A DNA stretch of 64,000 nucleotides. It comes from Polynucleobacter sp. AM-7D1 (GTDB lineage: Bacteria; Pseudomonadota; Gammaproteobacteria; Burkholderiales; Burkholderiaceae). Below, one piece after another: positions 51,430 through 61,065 of this stretch. The translations under genes were made by a program, and so were the position numbers. The stretch is from positions 434,001-498,000 of the forward strand of contig NZ_CP061319.1 of NCBI RefSeq assembly GCF_018688455.1, read 5' to 3'. Below the pieces are notes generated by a model that worked only from the letters and a program-made list of their open reading frames with translations, searched no databases and was not told where the DNA came from. Position 1 is the first letter of the stretch. Each line of letters begins with the position of its first letter.

Positions 51430-54400
51430 ATGGCTTCACCCCGTTTTGTTCATCTGCGCGTCCATTCCGAGTTTTCAATTACGGATGGTGTCGTTCGTAT
51501 TGATGATGCGGTAGCTGCAGCCGAAAAAGACGGCATGGGAGCCTTGGCGCTCACTGATTTGAGTAATTTATTTGGCTTAGTCCGTTTTTATAGCGCTGCA
51601 CGCTCGAGCGGAGTTAAGCCAATTGCAGGTGCGGATGTTTGGATTAGCAACCCCCAAGACCCAGATCAACCCCATCGTTTATTACTCCTGGTACAAAACC
51701 ACTCTGGCTATCTCAATTTATGTCAGCTATTAAGCAAAGCCTCCCTGGAGAATCAATCTCGTGGTCGGGCAGAGGTAGACCCCAAGTGGTTTAGTGAGCC
51801 CGCTTCTAAAGCTGAAGATAAAGCTAGAAAAAGAACACTGGCATATGGACTGATTGCGCTTTCGAGTGGACGCTGGGGTGATGTGGGTAGCGCGCTCTTA
51901 GCCGGCCAAGAAGATCAAGCTAAAGATGCTGCTAAACATTGGGCAAAGTTATTCCCAAATACTTTTTACATTGAAGTGCAGCGTGGCGGTCATCCTCAAG
52001 ATGAAAAGCAACTTCAGCTAGCCTGCCATCTCGCAAGTGAATTGGATCTACCCATCGTTGCTACGCACCCAGTGCAATTTATGCAAAGAAGTGATTTCAC
52101 GGCCCATGAGGCGCGGGTTTGTATCGCTGAGGGTGAGCTTTTAGGCAACCCCCGTCGCACCAAGAAATTTAATGAAGAGCAGTATTTCTTATCTCAAGAG
52201 GAGATGGAAAAGCGGTTTGCAGATTTGCCTGTCGCATTGGCTAATTCAGTGGAGATTGCCAAACGTTGCAATCTTTCCCTAACGCTAGGTCAGCCGCGTT
52301 TGCCGGATTTCCCAACGCCTCCTGGTATTACGCTCGACGATTATCTATTGCAGCAATCGGAGATTGGTTTGAAGCGCCATATGGAGCGCAATTTCCCAGA
52401 TCCAGAAGAGCATGCAAAGGAAGAGGCTCGTTATCACGAGCGCCTAGTCTTCGAGGTGAAGACCATTTCTCAAATGGGTTTCCCGGGCTACTTCCTGATT
52501 GTTGCGGACTTTATCAATTGGGCAAAAAACAATGGTGTACCAGTCGGCCCAGGTCGTGGATCTGGTGCCGGCTCTTTAGTTGCTTATTCACTCGGTATTA
52601 CGGATCTTGATCCACTGCGTTACAACCTCCTCTTTGAGCGCTTCTTAAATCCTGAGCGGGTATCGATGCCCGACTTTGATATTGATTTCTGCCAGCATGG
52701 GCGGGATCGCGTTATTCAGTACGTAAAAGATAAGTACGGCAAAGATGCGGTCAGTCAAATTGCTACCTTTGGAACCATGGCTGCTAGAGCGGCAATTCGT
52801 GACGTTGGTCGTGTGCTAGAGCAAGGTTATAACTTCGTTGATGGTATTGCCAAGTTGATTCCGAATAAGCCAGGTCAGTACATGACTATCGAAATGGCTA
52901 AGAAGGAAGAGAAGCAATTAGGCGAGCGCGAAAAGAATGAGGATGAAGTTCGCCAGCTCTTATCTCTCGCTCAACAGCTTGAAGGTATGACCCGTAACGT
53001 GGGTATGCATGCAGGTGGCGTATTAATTGCTCCTGGCCGTTTAACCGATTTTTGCCCGCTTTATACACAAGAGGCAAAAGATTCTAAAGATCAAGAGAGC
53101 GGCTCTGTCATTAGTCAGTTTGATAAAGATGACGTCGAAGCTATCGGCTTAGTGAAGTTTGACTTCTTGGGATTGACGACGCTGACTATTTTGGCGGCTG
53201 CTGAGAAGTGGATTAAGACACTGCATTCTGATCGTAAAGATTGGAATATTGGAGAAATTCCACTCGATGATGAAAAAGCGTTTGAAGTCTTAAAGAATGC
53301 CAATACGGTCGCAGTCTTCCAGCTAGAAAGTCGTGGCATGCAAGGCATGCTTCGTGAGGCTAAGCCTGACCGCTTTGAAGACATTATTGCGCTCGTCGCA
53401 CTCTATCGCCCAGGTCCAATGGATTTGATTCCGGACTTTATTGAGCGTAAGCATGGACGTCAAAAAGTAGAGTACCCAGATCCGCGTATTGAGCCCGTTC
53501 TGCAAGAAACCTACGGCATCATGGTCTATCAAGAGCAGGTTATGCAGATGGCCCAGATGATTGGTGGCTACTCACTTGGTGGTGCCGATATGTTGCGTCG
53601 TGCCATGGGTAAAAAGAAGCCTGAAGAGATGGCACAGCATCGCAAGATCTTTAGTGATGGTGCAAAAGCCGGCGGTATTACTGAAGGCAAGGCCAACGAG
53701 ATTTATGACTTGATGGAGCGCTTTGCAGGGTATGGATTTAATAAGTCTCATGCCGCTGCCTATGCGCTCCTGGCATATCAAACTGCCTGGCTTAAGGCTT
53801 ACTACCCTGCTGAATTTATGGCAGCCAACTTATCACTCGCGATGGATGACACCGATAAGGTGAAGATTCTGTACGACGATTGTTTGGCAAATAATATTCG
53901 GGTGTTCTCACCAGACATTAATACTGGTGTTTATGTGTTCACACCATTACGTGCGCCAGACGCTGCTCCAGATTCCCCAATTAGTCATATTCGCTATGGT
54001 TTGGGTGCTGTTAGAGGTACTGGTGAGGCGGCAATTGAAGTGATTGTGAAGGCGCGTGAGGCTGGTGGTCCGTTCAAGGATTTATTTGATTTCTGCGCAC
54101 GCGTTGATCGTAGGCAAGTCAACCGTCGAGCAATTGAGGCTTTGATGCGTGCTGGCGCTTTTGATAGCTTGTATAAAGACTCTATTCCTGCTGGTGGTAA
54201 TCCATACGATATTCGATCCACCTTATTGGCCTCTCTTGCACGCGCAATTGAGGCGGCCGAACAAGCTGAAGCTTCAATCAATCAAGTTAGTTTGTTTGAG
54301 GTGGCGGGGGAGGAGGATCGCCACCTACCTGAGTTGGTGCGCGAACCAGTCTGGTCTGAAAAGAAACGCCTTCAAGATGAGAAGAGTGCCCTCGGACTCT

Positions 54401-55056
54401 GTTTGACTGGTCATATGTTTGATGCCTATCGTGATGAGACGGCACATTTCATTCGTCAACCATTGGCTAAGGTGACCGAGGGTAAGGATCAGTTGATCGC
54501 CGGCATTATTACTTCTGCTCGAATGCTGACTGGTCAGCGTGGCCGCATGATGATTGCAACCATTGATGATGGCACCGCTGCTATTGAAGTGACTCTCTAT
54601 AGCGAAGTGTATGAACCGAATCGCTCTTGGCTTAAAGAAGATGAGTTATTAGTGGCGAAAGTAAACGTTACTCCCGACAAGTTTTCTGGCGGAATGCGGA
54701 TCGTATCTGAGGCGGTGATGGATATTACGGGAGCTCGTATGCGTTTTGCTCGCAACATCCATTTATCGATTGATTCAGCGATCGACCTTAAATCCTTGCG
54801 TAGCCAAATTGGACCTTACTTGATGAGTAATCGAGTGCGAGATCCGAAGTTAGGGTCTGCAGCAGCCTCTATGCCAAGTGCTAGCGAAGGCTTAAAGGGT
54901 TTAATGCTCACAGCTGCAGTCACTACTAGTGGTGGAGCTTGCTTGATGCAATTCCCAGAAGAGTTACGCATCTATCCTGATGATGCTTGCTTGCATAGTC
55001 TGAATCAAATATTGGCGGCCAAGCAATCCAATACTGTTCAAGTTCAGTACCTCTAA
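51430..55056 (+). CDS. dnaE: DNA polymerase III alpha subunit
   Basis: DnaE is the replicative polymerase catalytic subunit. The 1208-residue product has an N-terminal PHP domain (FVHLRVHSEFSITDGVVRI), then the polymerase core with GPGRGSGAGSLVAYSLGITD and the catalytic aspartates in MPDFDIDFCQHGRDRVI. Helix-hairpin-helix and OB-fold parts follow. A clamp-binding motif QVSLF lies at about residues 952-956. It is slightly longer than the 1160-residue enterobacterial form. It is divergent from gluQ by 15 bases, so promoter sequence lies within or at the edge of the opposite gene. Confidence 0.97.
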   Translation: MASPRFVHLRVHSEFSITDGVVRIDDAVAAAEKDGMGALALTDLSNLFGLVRFYSAARSSGVKPIAGADVWISNPQDPDQPHRLLLLVQNHSGYLNLCQLLSKASLENQSRGRAEVDPKWFSEPASKAEDKARKRTLAYGLIALSSGRWGDVGSALLAGQEDQAKDAAKHWAKLFPNTFYIEVQRGGHPQDEKQLQLACHLASELDLPIVATHPVQFMQRSDFTAHEARVCIAEGELLGNPRRTKKFNEEQYFLSQEEMEKRFADLPVALANSVEIAKRCNLSLTLGQPRLPDFPTPPGITLDDYLLQQSEIGLKRHMERNFPDPEEHAKEEARYHERLVFEVKTISQMGFPGYFLIVADFINWAKNNGVPVGPGRGSGAGSLVAYSLGITDLDPLRYNLLFERFLNPERVSMPDFDIDFCQHGRDRVIQYVKDKYGKDAVSQIATFGTMAARAAIRDVGRVLEQGYNFVDGIAKLIPNKPGQYMTIEMAKKEEKQLGEREKNEDEVRQLLSLAQQLEGMTRNVGMHAGGVLIAPGRLTDFCPLYTQEAKDSKDQESGSVISQFDKDDVEAIGLVKFDFLGLTTLTILAAAEKWIKTLHSDRKDWNIGEIPLDDEKAFEVLKNANTVAVFQLESRGMQGMLREAKPDRFEDIIALVALYRPGPMDLIPDFIERKHGRQKVEYPDPRIEPVLQETYGIMVYQEQVMQMAQMIGGYSLGGADMLRRAMGKKKPEEMAQHRKIFSDGAKAGGITEGKANEIYDLMERFAGYGFNKSHAAAYALLAYQTAWLKAYYPAEFMAANLSLAMDDTDKVKILYDDCLANNIRVFSPDINTGVYVFTPLRAPDAAPDSPISHIRYGLGAVRGTGEAAIEVIVKAREAGGPFKDLFDFCARVDRRQVNRRAIEALMRAGAFDSLYKDSIPAGGNPYDIRSTLLASLARAIEAAEQAEASINQVSLFEVAGEEDRHLPELVREPVWSEKKRLQDEKSALGLCLTGHMFDAYRDETAHFIRQPLAKVTEGKDQLIAGIITSARMLTGQRGRMMIATIDDGTAAIEVTLYSEVYEPNRSWLKEDELLVAKVNVTPDKFSGGMRIVSEAVMDITGARMRFARNIHLSIDSAIDLKSLRSQIGPYLMSNRVRDPKLGSAAASMPSASEGLKGLMLTAAVTTSGGACLMQFPEELRIYPDDACLHSLNQILAAKQSNTVQVQYL

Positions 55057-55086
55057 ATCAGCAGCTCCAAAACAACTCAGTGTGAT

Positions 55087-56244
55087 TTATTGATTTGTAG
55101 CGTCTTGAAGTGCTGCAATCACTTGATTGGGTTCTAAGAGATCCAAGCATTCGCTACGACTATTTGCGCGATCTTCACAGCCTGCTTTGCGACAGGGGAC
55201 GCATTCACCGGGCCCTTGCAAAATCGTGACATTGCCAACTGTCTGCGAACGAGTTCTTAATTGGTAGGGCTGTTTACCAATAAAACCATTAGGCCATGGC
55301 CCAAAGTTGGTGGGTGGCGTTGGACCAAATAAGGCAATGGTCGTTGTATTACATGCTGCCGCTAGGTGTGTGATGGATGTATCTACCCCGACATAGGCAA
55401 TTGCACCGCGAATCAGTGTTCCCGCTTGCGGGATAGTAAGTAGGCCTGCTGTATCAACAACATGACTGCGAGTGTCTTCATCAAGTAATGACAGAATATC
55501 TTTGTTCAGCTGAAGATCTTGCTTGGCGGGTGATGCACTCAATACAACTTGCCAACCTTGTTTTGCAATCCATGTCAGCAATGTTTGCCAATAGGCAAGC
55601 GGCCAACGCTTGTAGGCGGTCAAGGGTCCTGGATGCACTACAAGGTAAGGTGCGTGAAGTTGACCAGCAATGCTAGGGGTAATTGGGTCGCCAGCAGGTG
55701 GAGTGACTGAAATAGGTTTGCTAAATAAATCTCCCTGCTTTTTGTAAAAGATCTCAAGTAGGCGAAGCTTTTCAGTAATGACATGCTGGGCAAAATAATC
55801 CACATCAACTGTATGTAGGCTGATAGCCTTTTTCCAGACGTTTTGCTTATCGCTTTTACTTTTCTTGGCTTTATCTTGATCTGTGAGACCTTGAGGGTGG
55901 CCGCCTAGTACGCCAACGCGGTGATGGGCAGCTACTAGACCATAAAAATAGGCGCGATCACTAGGTTGCGTAACCACAGCCAAGTCGTAACGCTGAAATA
56001 GTTTAAAAAATAAAGAGAGATACTCTTTGAATTTGGGACGATCGGAAGTTTCGATGATCTGGACAATATCGGGATTACCTTTGAGCATCTCGAGCTTGCC
56101 GCGGTAACCTAAAAAATGAAACTCAGCATCAGGCCAGAGTTCACGTGCTTGAGAGATAAGCGGCGTAGTGACAAGGACATCTCCAATCTGACGAGTCGCA
56201 ATAAATAAAACTTTTTTAGGCTTTAGTGCTGAGAATGCAGTCAT
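55087..56244 (-). CDS. LPS heptosyltransferase family protein (GT9)
   Basis: The 385-residue product is a GT9-type glycosyltransferase like ADP-heptose:LPS heptosyltransferase III. It starts KPKKVLFIATRQIGDVLVTT and contains the YLVVHPGPLTAYKRWPL nucleotide-sugar region, YVGVDTSITHLAAACNTTTI and the GECVPCRKAGCE cysteine segment. It probably adds heptose to the LPS inner core at the cytoplasmic face. It is transcribed in the same direction as two GT2 genes, last in a three-gene row. The exact linkage cannot be given. Confidence 0.9.
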   Translation of the reverse strand: MTAFSALKPKKVLFIATRQIGDVLVTTPLISQARELWPDAEFHFLGYRGKLEMLKGNPDIVQIIETSDRPKFKEYLSLFFKLFQRYDLAVVTQPSDRAYFYGLVAAHHRVGVLGGHPQGLTDQDKAKKSKSDKQNVWKKAISLHTVDVDYFAQHVITEKLRLLEIFYKKQGDLFSKPISVTPPAGDPITPSIAGQLHAPYLVVHPGPLTAYKRWPLAYWQTLLTWIAKQGWQVVLSASPAKQDLQLNKDILSLLDEDTRSHVVDTAGLLTIPQAGTLIRGAIAYVGVDTSITHLAAACNTTTIALFGPTPPTNFGPWPNGFIGKQPYQLRTRSQTVGNVTILQGPGECVPCRKAGCEDRANSRSECLDLLEPNQVIAALQDATNQ

Positions 56245-56264
56245 AGGGCTAATTTAACTGAATC

Positions 56265-57044
56265 CTACTGAGCTTTAGCCAGAATTTTTTCACGGACGCG
56301 ACGTGCATTTTCTGCGGCATTGGATTGATCGTTGATACGGTGATAGAGATGAAGTACTTCAGTCGACCAGGATCCGGATTTACGAATCAAACCCCTGTTT
56401 TGTAGTCTGAAAACAAAATCCGCATCCTCGTGCCCCCAGCCTGTCATGGTTTCATCAAAGCCGCCAATGACTTTGGCGTCGGCTTTCCAACAGGCCATAT
56501 TGCAACCCTTAATACGACGCCATACGAATTTCTTATAGTTGCGCCAGGCACCATCCCCTAGCTTCATTTTGAGGGGCCAGTATTTGTTGACGCCACCAGA
56601 GAGTCGATAGCTCAACAGCTTGTCGATAAATTTTTTGAAATCCCACTGCTGCCATGACAGTAATTGTTTGCTGAGTTCGGCATTTAGCAAGACGCGACTG
56701 CCTGTAACTAGGTGGTTGGTCTGAGATAGGATTCGATGCTGGGCAATAAAGTCTGGTTGTACAAGGCAGTCGCCATCTAAAAATACGAGATAGTCGCCAC
56801 GCGCTGCCTCGATTGCTTGATTAAGAATGCGGGTCTTGCGAAAGCCGTGATCTTCCTGCCAAAGATGGGTAATTTTTACTGGGAAATTTTTCTGGATGAC
56901 TTCTATCAAGCTCTTAGTTTCTCCTGTAGAGCCGTCATCAGCAATGATGATTTCAAAATCTAAATCAGTTTGAGTGCCAAGCGACTCAAGACAGAGTTTG
57001 AGGGCTTGAGGCCAGTTATAAGTTGCCAACAGTACGGAGATCAT
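56265..57044 (-). CDS. GT2 glycosyltransferase with a galactosyltransferase-like C-terminal part
   Basis: The 259-residue product has a GT2 N-terminal domain (VLLATYNWPQALKLCLESLG, IIADDGSTGETKSL, the DGDC metal motif) and a C-terminal segment with CNMACWKADAKVIGGFDE and GWGHEDADFVFRLQ, typical of GT7C-like extensions. It belongs to the LPS-core/O-antigen class. It overlaps the upstream GT2 gene by four bases and precedes the heptosyltransferase. Its donor and acceptor are unknown. Confidence 0.88.
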   Translation of the reverse strand: MISVLLATYNWPQALKLCLESLGTQTDLDFEIIIADDGSTGETKSLIEVIQKNFPVKITHLWQEDHGFRKTRILNQAIEAARGDYLVFLDGDCLVQPDFIAQHRILSQTNHLVTGSRVLLNAELSKQLLSWQQWDFKKFIDKLLSYRLSGGVNKYWPLKMKLGDGAWRNYKKFVWRRIKGCNMACWKADAKVIGGFDETMTGWGHEDADFVFRLQNRGLIRKSGSWSTEVLHLYHRINDQSNAAENARRVREKILAKAQ

Positions 57045-57820
57045 TTGCGGTGATATGAATTATTTTCAGCTTCTTGATGCAATTGCCATAACTTCATGTA
57101 GCGATAGTAGGTTCCTTGCCCGTTGGAGATCGCTAAGGCAAAGCCCTGAGTGCCATCTAAGAAACCAAGGCGGATAAAGTAGGTTCGAGTAAAGGCCCAG
57201 ATGCCATGAAGCACGGCCTTTAATGGACTACTCTTTTTCCCTTTGGCAAATGCCTGCTCTGCAGAAGCTGTTGAATAGCGATCTAACTTTTGAAGCACTT
57301 GTGAATAGTTCATGAAGCTGTAGTGCAGCATGGGATTCTCAAGCTTTGCTACTTGCCCATTCGGAATGAGTCGTTCATGAACCAAATCATTTGAAAAGCG
57401 GGCAGTACCTCGTTTAAATAACCGATCCACATAATCGGGACTCCAGCCAGAGTGGCGAATAAATCGACCGCAATACCAAGAAAGGCGTGGAATGGCAAAA
57501 CAGTCGACATGCGCCGAGTGATGAATGGCTGTGAGAATTTCACTTCTGAGGGCAGGAGTGAGGCGCTCATCAGCGTCCAGAGACAGAACCCATTCGCCTG
57601 TTGCGAGCTCTAGAGCACGGTTCTTTTGGGGTCCAAATCCTGGCCAATCCGCTGGCCGGCTAATGAGGGCCCCATGGCCTCTGGCGATTTCTAGGGTGCT
57701 ATCGATGCTATTGGTGTCGACCACCACGATTTGCTGGGCAATCCCCTCTAGGGAGGCCAAGCAATCGGCCAAATTGGCCTCTTCATTGCGAGTGATGAGT
57801 ATGACTGATAAGGTGGGCAT
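57041..57820 (-). CDS. GT2 glycosyltransferase, KdtX/WaaE-like
   Basis: The 259-residue product has the GT2 start SVILITRNEEANLADCLASL, VVDTNSIDSTLEIARGHGAL and LSLDADERLTPALRSE (the DxD motif), and a C-terminal part with GWSPDYVDRLFKRGTARF. This pattern matches the WaaE/KdtX beta-1,4-glucosyltransferases of LPS core. The start codon is only 10 bases from that of msbA on the other strand. Both act in LPS assembly, so a shared control region fits their roles. Confidence 0.9.
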   Translation of the reverse strand: MPTLSVILITRNEEANLADCLASLEGIAQQIVVVDTNSIDSTLEIARGHGALISRPADWPGFGPQKNRALELATGEWVLSLDADERLTPALRSEILTAIHHSAHVDCFAIPRLSWYCGRFIRHSGWSPDYVDRLFKRGTARFSNDLVHERLIPNGQVAKLENPMLHYSFMNYSQVLQKLDRYSTASAEQAFAKGKKSSPLKAVLHGIWAFTRTYFIRLGFLDGTQGFALAISNGQGTYYRYMKLWQLHQEAENNSYHRK

Positions 57821-57830
57821 AATTCATTAT

Positions 57831-59594
57831 ATGAATGCTCAAGACCGCACCTCCCTAAATCGCTTAATTCAGTACCTGAAGCCCCATATCTGGACGATTA
57901 TTGGGTCCTTATTAGCCATGGCGCTGGTCGCTGGGGCTGAAACTTCCATCCCAGCCTTAATGAAGCCTTTGCTTGACCGGGGATTCACTGGTCAGATGGA
58001 TAACAAGCTGTGGCAGGTGCCGGTTTTCTTGGTGGGTTTAGCTTTTGTGCGGGGAATGTCGCAGTTTCTATCTAGTTACCTTTTAAATCGCGTTATCAAT
58101 GCTGTTTTGCTCAAGATGCGTATGCAGATGTTTAAGGCATTGCTGCATTCAAGCACTACCTTCTTCCAAAAGAATTCTGCATCCAACTTAATTAATGCGG
58201 TAGTTTTTGAAGTGAATAATGCCCTTTCGATTATGGGTGGAATGTTGATTAGTTTGGTGCGAGACTCCCTTACGGTGATTGGATTAATTGGCTACCTGAT
58301 TTACCTAAACTGGCAACTTACATTGGTGGTGCTTATGATTTTCCCAATCATTGCACTAATCATCGGCAGAATTAATAAACGCTTACGCTCACTCAATCGT
58401 GAGCAGCAGACGATGACAAGCGATCTCGCTTACATCGTTGAGGAATCTGCTGCTGGGTACAAGATCGTGAAAGTACATGGTGCTGAAGAGTATGAGATGA
58501 GTCGCTTTATGGAAAAAGCTGACCGCCTCCGCAAATTCGCCATGAAGTCAGCGGTAGCTGGAGGTCTGAATCAGCCGATTACTCAACTGATTGCCTCCAT
58601 GGCGCTATCGATTGTGCTGGTGATTGCTTTAATGCAGTCATCCTCCGAAGGTGTTACGGTAGGTGGCTTTGCATCTTTTATTACTGCGATGATGTTGGTG
58701 ATCTCGCCGATCAAGCATCTGGCCGATATTAATCAACCCTTGCAACGCGGCTTAACTGCAGCGGAAATGATCTTCTCCCTCATGGATCAACCTTTTGAAG
58801 AGGATGAGTCCCGAAAAGAAAATATGAAATCCTTGGGTAAGACTAAGGGTGGAATTCGTTTTGAGAATGTAGGCTTCTCTTATCAGCAAGAAGCCGGGCG
58901 TAAAGATGCTCTCACTGGTGTGAATTTAAATATCAAGCCTGGCAAAGTCGTTGCCTTTGTGGGGCCATCTGGTGGTGGCAAATCTACCTTAGTTAATTTA
59001 TTGCCCCGATTCTTTAAGCCAACAAGTGGGCAAATTTTCTTAGACGATATTCCGCTCGAAGATATTGTTCTTGCAGATGTTCGTAAGCAAATTGCTTTTG
59101 TGAGTCAGGATGTCATTTTATTTAATGACAGCATTGCGGCAAACGTAGCCTATGGTGCTGTTGGTCCAGAAGGCATTGATCGTGGGCGCGTGATGGAGGC
59201 GCTGGAGGCAGCTAACTTATCTGCACTCATGAAAGAAATGCCTGAAGGAATCGATACTCAAATTGGGGATAACGGCAATCGCTTATCTGGTGGTCAGCGT
59301 CAGCGTCTAGCTATTGCGAGAGCCATTTATAAAGATGCGCCCATCCTCATCCTGGATGAGGCAACCTCAGCGCTCGATTCTGAATCCGAGCGTCAGGTGC
59401 AGGATGCTTTGGAGCGTTTGATGGCGGGTAGGACCACTCTGGTAATTGCGCATCGCCTATCGACTATTGAGCATGCCGATCGGATTGTGGTCCTAGAGCA
59501 TGGTCATGTGATTGAGAATGGCTCACACGAAGAGTTGATTGCTAAGGATGGCATGTATGCCAACTTACACCGTATCCAGTTTTCAAATGCTTAA
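57831..59594 (+). CDS. msbA: Lipid A export ABC transporter MsbA
   Basis: MsbA flips lipid A-core across the inner membrane. The product is 587 residues, the usual length: an N-terminal six-helix domain (about residues 15-320) and a C-terminal ATPase with Walker A GPSGGGKSTL, signature RLSGGQRQRLAIARA, Walker B ILILDEATSALD and the H-loop in VIAHRLSTIEHADRI. I chose ATG 57831, which directly precedes the LNRLIQYLKPHIW start. Earlier in-frame starts at 57795 or 57801 would add residues and overlap the opposite gene. No strong ribosome-binding site is visible at either. Confidence 0.93.
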   Translation: MNAQDRTSLNRLIQYLKPHIWTIIGSLLAMALVAGAETSIPALMKPLLDRGFTGQMDNKLWQVPVFLVGLAFVRGMSQFLSSYLLNRVINAVLLKMRMQMFKALLHSSTTFFQKNSASNLINAVVFEVNNALSIMGGMLISLVRDSLTVIGLIGYLIYLNWQLTLVVLMIFPIIALIIGRINKRLRSLNREQQTMTSDLAYIVEESAAGYKIVKVHGAEEYEMSRFMEKADRLRKFAMKSAVAGGLNQPITQLIASMALSIVLVIALMQSSSEGVTVGGFASFITAMMLVISPIKHLADINQPLQRGLTAAEMIFSLMDQPFEEDESRKENMKSLGKTKGGIRFENVGFSYQQEAGRKDALTGVNLNIKPGKVVAFVGPSGGGKSTLVNLLPRFFKPTSGQIFLDDIPLEDIVLADVRKQIAFVSQDVILFNDSIAANVAYGAVGPEGIDRGRVMEALEAANLSALMKEMPEGIDTQIGDNGNRLSGGQRQRLAIARAIYKDAPILILDEATSALDSESERQVQDALERLMAGRTTLVIAHRLSTIEHADRIVVLEHGHVIENGSHEELIAKDGMYANLHRIQFSNA

Positions 59595-59601
59595 TTAATG
59601 A

Positions 59602-61065
59602 TTAACTGAGAACGATATCGTACTGCTCTTGGCGGAAGCTACCTTCTGCCTGAAGTTTGATGGGCTTACTGATGAAGTCGCCAAGCTGCGCCAAGAATTG
59701 ATTTTCTTCTTCAAGGAAGAGATCAATCACATCGGGCGCCGCAACAATTCTAAATTCTCGAGGATTAAATTGGCGATGCTCACGCACAATCTCGCGCAAA
59801 ATCTCGTAACAAATAGTTTGTGCTGTTTTGACTTCACCCTTGCCTTGGCAGGTAGCGCAGGGCTCGCATGTAATGTGGGCAAGGGATTCTCGAGTGCGTT
59901 TGCGTGTCATTTCTACCAGGCCTAGCGAGGAAAAGTCGCTCACCGAAGTACGAGCGTGATCACGATCTAAATTCCGATTGAGTTCATGTAACACTGACTC
60001 TTGATGGTCTTTGCTCAACATATCAATAAAGTCAATAATGATGATGCCGCCAAGATTGCGTAAACGGAGTTGACGAGCGATAGCCTGAGCAGCTTCAAGA
60101 TTGGTTTTAAAGACGGTGTCATCTAGATTGCGTGCGCCAACATAACTACCAGTGTTGACATCAATCGTAGTCATTGACTCTGTTTGATCAATCATCAAGT
60201 AGCCACCTGACTTGAGATCAACTCTTCTGCCTAAGGCCTTATTGATTTCAGCATCTACATCAAACAAATCAAAGAGGGCGCGCTCGCCGCGATGCAGGGT
60301 AAGCTTATCCAAGAGGTTAGGCATGTATAAGGTAGCGAATCCTTTGAGCTTTTCAAAGTTCTCTGCAGAGTCAACCCGAATTTTTGTAGTTTCTTCGCCA
60401 GCAACATCGCGTAATACGCGTTCGGCTAAGCTAAGGTCCTGATAAAGCAGGCTGGGGGCAGCCTTATGGTTCACGGCTTCTCGGATCCTCTCCCAGGTCG
60501 TGCGTAGGTAATGCATGTCGTGCTCAAGCTCGGTATCGCTGGCATCTTGTGCGCTGGTGCGCACGATAATTCCACCTTTTTCATCTGCAGGCATGAGTCC
60601 TGCAAGGCGTGCCTTGATAGCCTCGCGTTCCTCGGGTTGATCAATTCGTTGGGATACGCCAATATATTTTTCTGTAGCTGCATCAGTTCCAGCTGGGGGT
60701 AGATAAACCAAATTACGCCCAGCAATACTGAGCTGGGTGGTGAGGCGTGCACCTTTAGTACCCAAGGGATCTTTTAGAACTTGCACTAAAACATTTTGAC
60801 CCTCAAAGAGCAACTTTTCAATTTGTGCTTGGGGGTTATTTTGCGTGATATCAGCGACGTGCATAAATGCAGTGCGCTCTAAACCAATTTCAATAAAAGC
60901 AGATTGCATACCCGGTAGCACACGTACTACTTTGGCTAGATAGATGTTGCCAACGATGCCGCGTTGACGGGTACGCTCAATTTGCAGTTCTTGAACAGCA
61001 CCTTGCTGAATTAATGCCACCCGTGTTTCCTGTGGGGTGATGTTGATCAGAATTTCTTCATTCAT
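59602..61065 (-). CDS. rng: Ribonuclease G
   Basis: RNase G processes 16S rRNA 5' ends and decays some mRNAs. The 487-residue product has an N-terminal S1 domain (about residues 35-125), then the RNase E/G catalytic core with MTTIDVNTGSYVGARNLDDT and IIIIDFIDM (metal-binding aspartates), and the zinc-link cysteines CEPCATCQGKG. It lacks the long C-terminal scaffold of RNase E. It overlaps maf by four bases at the end of a minus-strand row. Confidence 0.95.
   Translation of the reverse strand: MNEEILINITPQETRVALIQQGAVQELQIERTRQRGIVGNIYLAKVVRVLPGMQSAFIEIGLERTAFMHVADITQNNPQAQIEKLLFEGQNVLVQVLKDPLGTKGARLTTQLSIAGRNLVYLPPAGTDAATEKYIGVSQRIDQPEEREAIKARLAGLMPADEKGGIIVRTSAQDASDTELEHDMHYLRTTWERIREAVNHKAAPSLLYQDLSLAERVLRDVAGEETTKIRVDSAENFEKLKGFATLYMPNLLDKLTLHRGERALFDLFDVDAEINKALGRRVDLKSGGYLMIDQTESMTTIDVNTGSYVGARNLDDTVFKTNLEAAQAIARQLRLRNLGGIIIIDFIDMLSKDHQESVLHELNRNLDRDHARTSVSDFSSLGLVEMTRKRTRESLAHITCEPCATCQGKGEVKTAQTICYEILREIVREHRQFNPREFRIVAAPDVIDLFLEEENQFLAQLGDFISKPIKLQAEGSFRQEQYDIVLS

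Noticed and set aside
57525-57830. Possible 100-residue N-terminal extension of msbA
   Set aside because: It lies inside the opposite WaaE-like gene and reads as its antisense; MsbA normally begins at the LNRLIQYL segment.
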